Part shown: piece after piece, positions 1 to 5,789 of the stretch | How the letters are laid out: each line of letters begins with the position of its first letter | Position numbering within the stretch: the stretch's first letter is position 1 | Assembly (NCBI GenBank): GCA_002898855.1 | Contig: BEIR01000098.1 | Location: 1 to 5,789 of the forward strand | From: a bacterium HR41 | GTDB lineage: Bacteria > Actinomycetota > Thermoleophilia > Solirubrobacterales > Thermoleophilaceae | Direction: 5' to 3' | DNA length: 5,789 nt | Program-made: the position numbers and the translations under genes | The notes under the pieces: model-generated | The model's input: only the letters and a program-made list of their open reading frames with translations | The model's database searches: none | What the model was told of the DNA's origin: nothing

Positions 1-1149
1 CCGCCCGGCCTCGAGCGGCAAGCCGAGCTCGGTGCCGTCGCGCTGGCGGTGGCGGTGGCTTTGGGCTGGCCGCTCACGTTGTTGCGCGACGTGGTGCGGG
101 CGCGCGGCCGCTTCATGCTGCTCGCCGGCTGCGAGCTCGCTGGCCTCGCCGCCTACGGCGCTCTCGTCTGTGCGCTCGCCGCCGCGGGAGCGCCGCTGTG
201 GGCGGTAGTGGGAGCTAACGGGACGCTGCCGCTCGCGGTCGGTTTGGCCGCAGCTGCGTCGCGTCCCCTGCGCGGGTGGGCGCGGCTGCGCCCCGCCTTT
301 CTTCGCATCGACACCGCCCGGCGTCTCGCCACCGGCGGTGCGCAGCTCTCGGCTGCGGAGATCACAAGCGCGGTGGTTTACACCGCCGATCGGGCTCTGC
401 TCGGCGCGCTCGCGTCGCCGCGAGCGGTCGGTCTCTTCGAAGGGCCGCTGCGGGCGCACAACGTCTTGCGGGCGCTCGGGGCGGCTTTCGTCACCACCGT
501 GCTGCCGGCCGCGGCGCGCCTCCGGGCCGCAGGTGACAGCGCGGCTCTGCGCGAGCTCGCCGTGCGCGGGATGCGCTACGCGCTGCTTTCGACCGCGCCG
601 CTGGCGGCAGCTGGTGCGGTGTCGGCGCGGCCGCTTCTCGAGCTTTGGCTCGGCGCGCGCTACGGCGGAGGGGCGCCGGCGCTGGCGGTCCTCCTCTCCT
701 ACTGGCTGGTGTACGCCGCCGGGATGGTGGGCGCGGCGTTACTCGTCGCGAGCGGCGGCGCGACACGGGTGCTGCGGGCGGCGCTCGCGACGGTCGCGGC
801 CAACCTCGTCCTCGCCGCTGGGCTTGCGCCCTCCGCTGGCGCGACCGGTGTCGCCGTCGCGATCGCCCTGCCGGCGGCGGTGCAAGGGGTGTGGTTGGCG
901 CGCGCCGGTTTGCAAGCTGTGGGCGGTCTGCCGCGGCGCTTCACGCGAGCAGTGGTCGCGCCCGGTTGGGTGGCCGCCGCGGTCGCAGCGGCCAGTGCGT
1001 TCGGTGCGCAGCGCACGCTCGCCGGCGGCGGTCCGCTGGCGCTCGCGGCGGCTGCCGCGGCGGTCGTGGCGGGATGGCTCGTGGCTTTCGTCGCGGTGCT
1101 CGATCACAGCGAACGCCAGCTGCTGCGCGCGCTCTGGCGGCGTGCTTGA
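1..1149 (+). CDS. Oligosaccharide/polysaccharide flippase (Wzx-like, MOP superfamily), 5'-truncated by the window
   Basis: Integral membrane protein expected to move lipid-linked oligosaccharide units from the cytoplasmic to the outer leaflet. The frame is open from base 1 with no stop, so the true start lies upstream; a GTG at 49 is an internal codon or only a possible start. The visible 382 residues are mostly hydrophobic Ala/Leu/Val stretches separated by short Arg-rich loops. A segment around residues 128-145 (TADRALLGALASPRAVGLFE) matches the 'DR-lLLG-vGl(Y/F)' loop typical of polysaccharide flippases, followed by a helix ending in VLPAAARLRAAGD, also typical (the family has 'P..s.l...gd'). 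The C-terminal half carries several paired membrane helices. The stop is TGA, with lhgO converging 59 bp downstream. It is distinct from the second flippase in this window. The family call is firm; the glycan carried cannot be read from the sequence. Confidence 0.85.
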   Translation, partial: PPGLERQAELGAVALAVAVALGWPLTLLRDVVRARGRFMLLAGCELAGLAAYGALVCALAAAGAPLWAVVGANGTLPLAVGLAAAASRPLRGWARLRPAFLRIDTARRLATGGAQLSAAEITSAVVYTADRALLGALASPRAVGLFEGPLRAHNVLRALGAAFVTTVLPAAARLRAAGDSAALRELAVRGMRYALLSTAPLAAAGAVSARPLLELWLGARYGGGAPALAVLLSYWLVYAAGMVGAALLVASGGATRVLRAALATVAANLVLAAGLAPSAGATGVAVAIALPAAVQGVWLARAGLQAVGGLPRRFTRAVVAPGWVAAAVAAASAFGAQRTLAGGGPLALAAAAAAVVAGWLVAFVAVLDHSERQLLRALWRRA

Positions 1150-1173
1150 GGGTGCCACACGTGCAGCGCGCCG

Positions 1174-1192
1174 CGGCGAGCGGGGCCCGCCG
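1174..1192. terminator. Possible GC-rich hairpin between convergent genes
   Basis: The 59-bp gap between the convergent flippase and lhgO stops contains CGGCG (1174-1178) and its complement CGCCG (1188-1192), plus an alternative tight palindrome GCGGG-G-CCCGC at 1180-1190. Either could form a stem acting on transcripts from both sides. There is no T-tract on either strand, so it is not a classical intrinsic terminator, and short GC palindromes are frequent by chance in such DNA. Low confidence. Confidence 0.25.
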
Positions 1193-1208
1193 TGCGAGGC
1201 GCCGCCGT

Positions 1209-2438
1209 CTAGTCGATGCGCGCCGCCGCTCGCGCGGCGATGGTTCGGGCCAAAGCCAGAGCAGACGTGGCGGCCGGCGAGGGGGCGTTTAGAACGTGCA
1301 GTTGGCGCTCGCCCTCGACGACCAAGAAGTCGTCGACGAGCGTCCCGTCGCGTGCCACCGCCTGCGCCCTGACGCCGGCCGGTCCCGGTCGCAGGTCATG
1401 CGGATCGAGCGCAGGCACGTAGCTGCGCGCTGCGTGCGCAAGCAGGGCCGGGCGCACGGCGACCACCAGCTCCCTGAGCCCTGCCCGCCGGTGCCGCCAG
1501 AGCGCCCGCACGGTGCCGCGCCAGGCGAAGAAGTCGCGGAGGTCGCGCACGAGCTCGCGCCCGCGCAACCTGGGCGCGTGCGCCCGCCAGGGCCACGGCA
1601 GCGCCGTCGGCCCGAGCGTCACCGAGCCGTCGACGTGGCGCGAGAGGTGCACGCCGAGGAAAGGCAGACGCGGGTCGGGGACGGGGTAGACGAGAGCGCG
1701 CACCAGCTCGGCGCTGCGTCCGTTCACGAGGCGGTAGCCGCCGCGGAACGGCACGATCCGCACCGGCGTGGCGATTCCGGCCGCGGCCGCGAGTCGGTCG
1801 GCTCCTAGACCGGCGCAGGCGACGAGAAAGCGTGCGCCGACCACCTCGCCACCGGCGAGGCGCACGGCGAGCGGGGCGCTGCGCGCGACGTCGCGCCCGC
1901 TGGCGCCCAGGGCTCGCTCCACTCCCAGGACTCTCGCGCCCGTGCGGATCTCGCCGCCGTGGCTGCGTAGCTCGTCGGCGAGCGACAGCGCCACCGCGCG
2001 GAAGTCGGTGACAGCGGTCGCGGGCGACCAGAGGGCAGCGATCCCTGCGCAGTGCGGCTCGCGCATCCGGATCTCGTCGCGGCCGACGATGCGCGCTCCG
2101 CTCACCCCGTTCGCCTTGGCGCGTCGCGCGAGCTCGTCGAGACGTGCGCGCTCGCGCCCGTCGCGCGCCACGATCAGCTTGCCGCAGCGGCGAAAGGGAA
2201 GGTCGAGCCGCTCGCAGCGCTCGGCAATAAGCCGCGCCCCTTCGACGCAGAGCCGCGCTTTCAGCGAGCCCGGCCGGTAGTAGATGCCGGCGTGGACGAC
2301 GCCGCTGTTGTGCGCTGTCTGCGCGCTCGCGATCGTGTCGGCGGCCTCCAGCACGACGACGCGATCGCGCGGGAAGCGGCGCTTCAGCTCGAGTGCCGTC
2401 GCGAGCCCGACGATCCCCGCGCCCGCCACTACGAACAC
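1209..2438 (-). CDS. lhgO: L-2-hydroxyglutarate oxidase/dehydrogenase, FAD-dependent (LhgO family)
   Basis: Flavoprotein of the DAO fold that oxidises L-2-hydroxyglutarate to 2-oxoglutarate; the E. coli relative passes electrons to the membrane quinone pool. With the chosen start it has 409 residues, close to the E. coli enzyme (about 420). The N-terminal dinucleotide-binding motif is G6-A-G8-I-V-G11 with acidic E31 at the end of the second strand. HNSGVVHAGIYY (43-54) is the family signature, followed by a CGKLIVA segment, PFRGGYRLV, the YPVPDPRLPFLGVHLSR stretch with DGSVTLGP, GPAGVRAQAV, and the C-terminal NAPSPAATSA (from 384). All of these have close counterparts in LhgO. Start: GTG at 2438 places the Rossmann strand at the very N-terminus as in the family; an in-frame GTG at 2486 would add 16 unmatched residues and reach almost to the divergent gene. 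A G-rich stretch precedes 2438 but no clear Shine-Dalgarno. Its role in a glycan locus is unclear. Stop is TAG. Confidence 0.92.
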   Translation of the reverse strand: MFVVAGAGIVGLATALELKRRFPRDRVVVLEAADTIASAQTAHNSGVVHAGIYYRPGSLKARLCVEGARLIAERCERLDLPFRRCGKLIVARDGRERARLDELARRAKANGVSGARIVGRDEIRMREPHCAGIAALWSPATAVTDFRAVALSLADELRSHGGEIRTGARVLGVERALGASGRDVARSAPLAVRLAGGEVVGARFLVACAGLGADRLAAAAGIATPVRIVPFRGGYRLVNGRSAELVRALVYPVPDPRLPFLGVHLSRHVDGSVTLGPTALPWPWRAHAPRLRGRELVRDLRDFFAWRGTVRALWRHRRAGLRELVVAVRPALLAHAARSYVPALDPHDLRPGPAGVRAQAVARDGTLVDDFLVVEGERQLHVLNAPSPAATSALALARTIAARAAARID

Positions 2439-2500
2439 CGCCCGACCCCCGTACCGAACGCAGCCGACGGCGCTGCTTCCGCCCACCTACGATCGCGCCG
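2439..2500. promoter_or_regulatory. Divergent intergenic region between lhgO and the GT4 gene
   Basis: Only 62 bp separate the two preferred starts, so both promoters must sit here or inside the opposite gene's 5' end. On the plus strand a -10-like TACGAT (2488-2493) is visible. On the minus strand the only notable element is a G-rich run (GGGGG) about 10 bases before the lhgO GTG; I could not identify a convincing -10 for that direction. Shared or mutually interfering regulation is plausible. Confidence 0.5.
2464..2493 (+). promoter_or_regulatory. Putative promoter for a leaderless GT4 mRNA
   Basis: TACGAT at 2488-2493 fits the TAnnnT -10 consensus. The ATG at 2501 follows after exactly 7 bases, where the transcription start would be expected, so the mRNA would begin at or next to the start codon. 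No Shine-Dalgarno sequence precedes this ATG, which agrees with leaderless translation, a common mode in actinobacteria. A weak -35 candidate, CCGACG (2464-2469, sharing GAC with TTGACA), lies 18 bp upstream. The sigma factor is not identifiable. Confidence 0.5.
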
Positions 2501-3856
2501 ATGGCAAGCCAACGCCCCGGTCGCCGCGCCCCGGCCGCGACGCACCGGCTCGACATCCTGATGGTCTCGGAGTGGCTGCCGGGACCCGACCACCCTTTCC
2601 GCGGCATCTTCGTCGTCGACCACGCGCGCGCGGTAGCGCGCTACGCGCGCGTGGTCTTGGTGGGGCTGCCGCACGGGCAGCGCGTAGCGCCGAATGCGCG
2701 AGCGGCGAGCGCTGCCGACCTTCGCTCCGCTGGCGCCAGCCTCGCTGGTTCGGAGCGGGATCCCCTGGCGGCGCCGATCACGAGCGCTGCACGCGCAGGG
2801 CGCGTGGCGCGCGCGCTCCGCGAGACCTCGCTCGTGCGCATCGATCTCGACGATCGGCCGGCCTTCCGTCCCCGCAGCGTGTGGACGCCACTGCGGCTCG
2901 GGCGCCTCGTCCGGCGCCTCGCCGCGCTCGGGTTCCGGCCTGCGATCGTTCACGCCCACCTCTACACCGGAGCGTTGCACGCGGCGCCGGTCGCGCGCCG
3001 GCTCGGAGTTCCGCTGGTGGTGAGCGAGCACGCCAGCAGCGTCGCGCTCGACACGCTGAGCACGGCGCAACGGACGATAGCGCGGATCGGCTACCGCCAG
3101 GCCGACCGCATCTGCCCGGTCGGGGAGGAGCTGGCGGCGGCGGTCGCCGAGCTAGCTGGCCGCACGCCGGTCGCGGTCGTGCCGAACCCGCTCGACGACG
3201 AAACCTTCTCGCCCCGCGCTGTCGAAGGGGACGAGCGGGAGGCGAGCGCAGACGGCCCCGAGCCGCGCGGCGGGGGGCGCGACTCGAGCCCGGACGGGCG
3301 CTTACGGCTCCTCTCGGTGGGAGGTCTCGTGCCGGTGAAGGGCGGCGACGTCCTCGTCCGCGCCTTCGCGCGGCTCTTGCGCGACGGGGTCGCGGGCGAG
3401 CTGACCCTGGTCGGTTCGGGTCCGCTCGAGCACGAGCTGCGAACGCTGGCGCATGATCTGGGCGTGGCCGGGTCGGTGCGTTTCGCCGGCGCGCTGAAGC
3501 GCGCCGACGTCGCGCGCGAGCTGGTGCGCAGCGACCTGTTCGTCGCCCCGAGCCGGTTCGAGACCTTCGGTGTCGCCGCGTGCGAGGCGCTGCTCGCGGG
3601 CGTTCCGGTGGTCGGGTCGGCGGTCGGCGGTCTGCGCCGACTGCTCGCCGACAGCGGCATGCCGGCGGTGCCGCCGGACGACCCGGACGCGCTCGCGGTC
3701 GCTCTGCGCGATGCGTGCGCTCGTCGCGACGAGCTCCGTCGGCGCGCCCTCTCCTTCGCGCCGCGGCTGCGCGAGCGGTATGGGCTAGCGGCGGTCGGTG
3801 CGCGCTGGCTCGCGGTCTACGGCGAGCTCACGACGAGCGCGCAGCCGCAGCGGTAA
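2501..3856 (+). CDS. Glycosyltransferase family 4 (GT-B fold), complete
   Basis: Cytoplasmic or membrane-associated retaining glycosyltransferase, 451 residues, transferring a sugar from a nucleotide donor, probably to a lipid-linked glycan. The N-terminal acceptor domain opens with LDILMVSEWLPG (17-28) and PFRGIFVVDHARA, the usual 'P-RGiFv-eq' start of this subgroup, and later has IVHAHLY and VVSEHAS. The hinge reaches VVPNPLDDETF near residues 226-236. The C-terminal donor domain starts about residue 267 with SVGGLVPVKGG (K280 in the 'G-l-KG' loop) and carries the E-x7-E motif, E354 and E362 in ETFGVAACE, then AGVPVVGSAVGG. Start: ATG 2501 keeps the first beta strand; the next ATG at 2561 would cut into it. 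The preceding TACGAT suggests a leaderless message. Odd points are a basic 16-residue leader, a charged Gly/Glu/Asp/Arg-rich insertion at about 243-266 between domains, and a single noticed TTA codon at 3302. The last 29 bp overlap the convergent flippase. Donor and acceptor are unknown. Confidence 0.93.
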   Translation: MASQRPGRRAPAATHRLDILMVSEWLPGPDHPFRGIFVVDHARAVARYARVVLVGLPHGQRVAPNARAASAADLRSAGASLAGSERDPLAAPITSAARAGRVARALRETSLVRIDLDDRPAFRPRSVWTPLRLGRLVRRLAALGFRPAIVHAHLYTGALHAAPVARRLGVPLVVSEHASSVALDTLSTAQRTIARIGYRQADRICPVGEELAAAVAELAGRTPVAVVPNPLDDETFSPRAVEGDEREASADGPEPRGGGRDSSPDGRLRLLSVGGLVPVKGGDVLVRAFARLLRDGVAGELTLVGSGPLEHELRTLAHDLGVAGSVRFAGALKRADVARELVRSDLFVAPSRFETFGVAACEALLAGVPVVGSAVGGLRRLLADSGMPAVPPDDPDALAVALRDACARRDELRRRALSFAPRLRERYGLAAVGARWLAVYGELTTSAQPQR

Positions 3857-5198
3857 GGCGCCGCAGGAGCGAGCGCGCGAGCGCCACGTAATCGTCGATC
3901 TCGGGTCGTCCGAAGCGCACGAGCGGCCACGGTGCGCGGCCCGCTGCGCGCGCGAACGCACGGGCAGCGAAGAAGAAGGTGCAGGCGTAGGAGAGGGTCG
4001 AGGCGAGGGCGGCGCCGCTCGCTCCCCAGAGCGGGATCAACAGTGCGTAAGCAGCGATTGTCGGTGGCGTCACCAGCACGGTGACGCGCAGCATCAGCTG
4101 TGGGCGGCCATGCCCGACGACTGCCGCAGCGAACACCTTCGCGACCGCGAGCAGCGCGCAACCGGGCACGAGGATCAGACCGAGCGCTGTCGCCGGCGCG
4201 AAGTCGGGCCCGTAGACAAGCTCGACGAGACCGAAAAGGATCGCGACCGCGCCGAGCGCCGAGACCGTGGCGAGCAGCGTGGCGTGGCGGACCGCCTTGG
4301 TTTCGAGGAGCTCGCGGTCGAGCGTGCGTCCACGCGCTTCGAGCGTGGCGACGCGTGGAAAGACGAGCTCGGCTAACGCCGGAGGCAACAGCCAGATCGC
4401 GCTCGTCACCGACATCGCGACCGAGTAGTGGCCGACGACGGCGGCGCCGCCGATGGCGCTCAACAGGAAGAGATCGGCCCGGTAGTTGAGGGTCTGGAGA
4501 GCGTTGGCAGCGTAGGCGTAGAGACCAAACCTCGCCGCCTCGCGCAGCAGCGGCACAGGGGGGGCGGCGGCTGCGGTGCCGTTGCGGGTGGCCGCTCGCA
4601 CGCGCCAACCGATCCACGCTGCCGTGAGGACGTTGCTGGCGGCGAAGCCTGCGACGGCCCCCGTCACGCCGGCGAAGTAGGCGAGCGCGGGCACGAGGAT
4701 CGCCATCGCCGTCGACTGCGCGGCCGGTGCCAGGGCGAACGAGACGTAGTCGTGGCGGGCGAGCGCGACTGCACCCGAGTAGAGCCACGACAGGCCGGCG
4801 GCGGCGCCGGCCGCTGCCACCGCGGTCTGTGCCGTGTCGAGGCCAGCGAATGCGGACGGCACGAGCGCCCGCAGGGCGAGACAGGCGCCGACGAAGAGAG
4901 CGCCGATCACGAGCGCAGCCGCTTGCAGAGCGCGCCATGCAGCGAGCGGCGACCAGCGCCCGCGCACGACGTGGTAGATCGCGCCCTGCTCGAGGCCGAG
5001 CGAGAGGCCGGAAGCTGCGATGATGCCGAGCGTGACGACGATCGCGAAGGCGCCGGCTCCGTCGCTGCCGAGCGTGCGCGCGACGAGAATCGTCGTGAGC
5101 GCCCCTGTGGCAGCAGTGACGAGCTTCGACACCCCGCCGATCGCCGCTCCCTGCGCAGCCGGTGGCAGAGACGCCGCTTGCGGAGCGGGGTCGGGCAT
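3828..5198 (-). CDS. Oligosaccharide/polysaccharide flippase (Wzx-like, MOP superfamily), complete
   Basis: Multi-pass inner-membrane transporter expected to flip lipid-linked glycan units. It has 456 residues, normal for the family, with about 12 hydrophobic segments. Near the N-terminus, GGVSKLVTAATGALTTILVA followed by RTLGSDGAGAFAIV is the characteristic first helix plus the 'R-LG-e-G-y' loop. The middle has YRADLFLLSAIGG (about 237-249) followed by VVGHYSVAMSV and LPPALAELVFPRVA, matching the family's 'Rid-lll--l-g---vG-Ysva' and '-a-vlfPrva' stretches. The C-terminal half has paired helices and a basic tail. Start: ATG 5198 has AGAGG at 5208-5204 with a 5-base spacer; an in-frame GTG at 5225 would add nine residues but lacks a ribosome site and abuts an inverted repeat. 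The 3' end overlaps the convergent GT4 gene by 29 bp. One TTA codon is at 4376-4374. Substrate unknown. Confidence 0.92.
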   Translation of the reverse strand: MPDPAPQAASLPPAAQGAAIGGVSKLVTAATGALTTILVARTLGSDGAGAFAIVVTLGIIAASGLSLGLEQGAIYHVVRGRWSPLAAWRALQAAALVIGALFVGACLALRALVPSAFAGLDTAQTAVAAAGAAAGLSWLYSGAVALARHDYVSFALAPAAQSTAMAILVPALAYFAGVTGAVAGFAASNVLTAAWIGWRVRAATRNGTAAAAPPVPLLREAARFGLYAYAANALQTLNYRADLFLLSAIGGAAVVGHYSVAMSVTSAIWLLPPALAELVFPRVATLEARGRTLDRELLETKAVRHATLLATVSALGAVAILFGLVELVYGPDFAPATALGLILVPGCALLAVAKVFAAAVVGHGRPQLMLRVTVLVTPPTIAAYALLIPLWGASGAALASTLSYACTFFFAARAFARAAGRAPWPLVRFGRPEIDDYVALARSLLRRLTAAAARSS

Positions 5199-5203
5199 TG
5201 CCG

Positions 5204-5208
5204 CCTCT
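5204..5208 (-). promoter_or_regulatory. Ribosome binding site deciding the flippase start
   Basis: Read on the minus strand the sequence is AGAGG-cggca-ATG. The GAGG core pairs with the 16S rRNA tail at a 5-base spacing, which favours ATG 5198 over the upstream in-frame GTG at 5225. The latter has no purine-rich site ahead of it. Confidence 0.5.
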
Positions 5209-5226
5209 GTCGACGAGGGTTTCACA

Positions 5227-5242
5227 GCTGTTTTCGAACAGC
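5227..5242. repeat. Perfect 6-bp inverted repeat in a divergent intergenic region
   Basis: GCTGTT (5227-5232), spacer TTCG (5233-5236), AACAGC (5237-5242). It lies in the 83-bp gap between the flippase (start 5198, minus) and the GT4 fragment (start 5282, plus). The symmetry and position suit an operator for a dimeric regulator, or a small stem-loop in the flippase leader. It is AT-richer than its surroundings, which makes chance pairing somewhat less likely than for the GC palindromes nearby. No regulator family can be assigned; it is not the CGAAC-N4-GTTCG order of the Gram-positive LexA box. Confidence 0.4.
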
Positions 5243-5281
5243 GCGCGGACCTGCGGCTGGGGCACGCGGTGTCCGTGCTCG

Positions 5282-5789
5282 ATGGGCGCTAGCGCGAGCG
5301 GTGGCGCCAAGCCGCGCCGCCGCATCCTGCTCGTCACCTACTACTGGCACCCTGCGAACGTAGTAGCTCTGAACCGTCTCGACGCCTTCGCCCGCTACCT
5401 GTCGTTGGCCGGGCACGAGGTGACAGTCTTGACGACGACCGCCCACGCCGCGCGCTCGTCGAGGTCGGGAACCTCGGTCGCCTGCGGTGGGCGCGCGCGT
5501 GTGCGGGTGGTGCGGGCGTTCGACGCCGCTTCCTCTGCGTTTCTGCGCCGACTGCTCGGCCGGGAGCCCGTGCCCGACGAGGGCGGGCTCGCCCCCGACC
5601 ATCACGTGCCGCCGCCGCTCGTGGGGTCGCTGTTCGTGCCCGACCCGACCGTCGCTTCCTGGGTTCCGTGGGCGCTCGCGGCCGCGCTCCGACTGGCGCG
5701 CAGTGTCGACGTGGTGGTCACGAGCGGCCCGCGGGAGTCTGTGCACCTGATCGGGAAGGCCCTGAGGCTGATGGGCGTTCCTTGGGTGG
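5282..5789 (+). CDS. Glycosyltransferase family 4, N-terminal domain only (3'-truncated by the window)
   Basis: The frame opens at ATG 5282 and stays open to the last base, giving 169 residues. After a basic leader (KPRRR at 10-14) comes the first Rossmann strand and loop RILLVTYYWHPANVVALNRL, then FARYLSLAGHEVTVLTTT, the standard start of GT4 enzymes that recognise a membrane glycolipid acceptor. At 147-169, TSGPRESVHLIG...GVPWV matches the 'tSgPp-s-hliG--l-k--giPwvaDfRD' region, so the acceptor domain is largely present; the donor domain with E-x7-E would lie beyond the window. No in-frame upstream start and no clear Shine-Dalgarno were seen. It is divergent from the flippase, sharing an 83-bp promoter region with an inverted repeat. 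It would act on the cytoplasmic face in glycan assembly. Specificity is unknown. The family call is well supported for a fragment. Confidence 0.85.
   Translation, partial: MGASASGGAKPRRRILLVTYYWHPANVVALNRLDAFARYLSLAGHEVTVLTTTAHAARSSRSGTSVACGGRARVRVVRAFDAASSAFLRRLLGREPVPDEGGLAPDHHVPPPLVGSLFVPDPTVASWVPWALAAALRLARSVDVVVTSGPRESVHLIGKALRLMGVPWV

Noticed and set aside
338..1372. A 344-residue plus-strand frame overlapping the first flippase
   Set aside because: Translation is Arg/Ser/Cys/Trp-rich with no membrane pattern; it is a shifted reading of the flippase.
2438..2486. Longer lhgO beginning at GTG 2486
   Set aside because: It adds 16 residues before the Rossmann strand that the family lacks, and runs almost up to the divergent promoter.
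1396..2607. A 403-residue minus-strand open frame over lhgO
   Set aside because: Arg-rich low-complexity translation; the LhgO frame carries every family motif. Long spurious frames are expected at this GC content.
5227..5242. LexA/SOS box reading of the inverted repeat
   Set aside because: The half-sites are in the order GTT...AAC rather than GAAC-N4-GTTC, so it does not match the Gram-positive LexA consensus.
3817..5337. A 506-residue open frame on the minus strand covering the second flippase and its upstream region
   Set aside because: It is an out-of-frame shadow: Arg/Pro/Ala-rich translation without domains, whereas the overlapping frame is an unmistakable flippase.
4428..5363. A 311-residue plus-strand frame antisense to the second flippase
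   Set aside because: Gly/Arg/Glu-rich and unstructured; no family features and it conflicts with two well-supported genes.
5222..5746. Minus-strand frame opposite the terminal GT4 fragment
   Set aside because: His/Arg-rich antisense shadow; the plus-strand frame shows clear GT4 motifs.
1..5789. CRISPR array, tRNA/rRNA, insertion sequence or attachment site
   Set aside because: No regularly spaced repeats, no cloverleaf-like or rRNA-like sequence, no transposase or terminal inverted repeats were seen.

Overview
The window comes from a very GC-rich bacterial genome with GTG as well as ATG starts, a leaderless-looking promoter and Ala/Arg/Leu-rich proteins. This fits a high-GC actinobacterium, possibly a Thermoleophilia-type lineage, but that is inferred from composition and style only; no rRNA or marker gene is present. 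It is part of a surface or extracellular polysaccharide locus.

Layout from left to right: (1) 1-1149 (+), the C-terminal part of a multi-pass oligosaccharide/polysaccharide flippase whose start lies outside the window; (2) 1209-2438 (-), an FAD-dependent L-2-hydroxyglutarate oxidase/dehydrogenase (LhgO); (3) 2501-3856 (+), a complete GT-B family 4 glycosyltransferase; (4) 3828-5198 (-), a second, complete polysaccharide flippase; (5) 5282-5789 (+), the N-terminal domain of another GT4 glycosyltransferase, cut by the window end. Coding density is high. The only gaps are 1150-1208, 2439-2500 and 5199-5281, so no gene-free stretch exceeds 300 bases.

The two glycosyltransferases would add sugars from activated donors to a lipid-linked glycan on the cytoplasmic face. 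The two flippases would move lipid-linked repeat units, or related glycolipids, across the membrane. LhgO does not fit that pathway in an obvious way: it oxidises L-2-hydroxyglutarate to 2-oxoglutarate in central-metabolism housekeeping. Every gene is on the opposite strand from its neighbours (+ - + - +), giving two convergent junctions (one a 29-bp overlap) and two short divergent promoter regions. This is unusual for polysaccharide genes, which are normally co-directional.

I found no CRISPR array, tRNA, rRNA, insertion sequence or recognisably new system. The most notable observations are the strict strand alternation, the likely leaderless promoter of the GT4 gene, a perfect inverted repeat between the second divergent pair, and the out-of-place lhgO.
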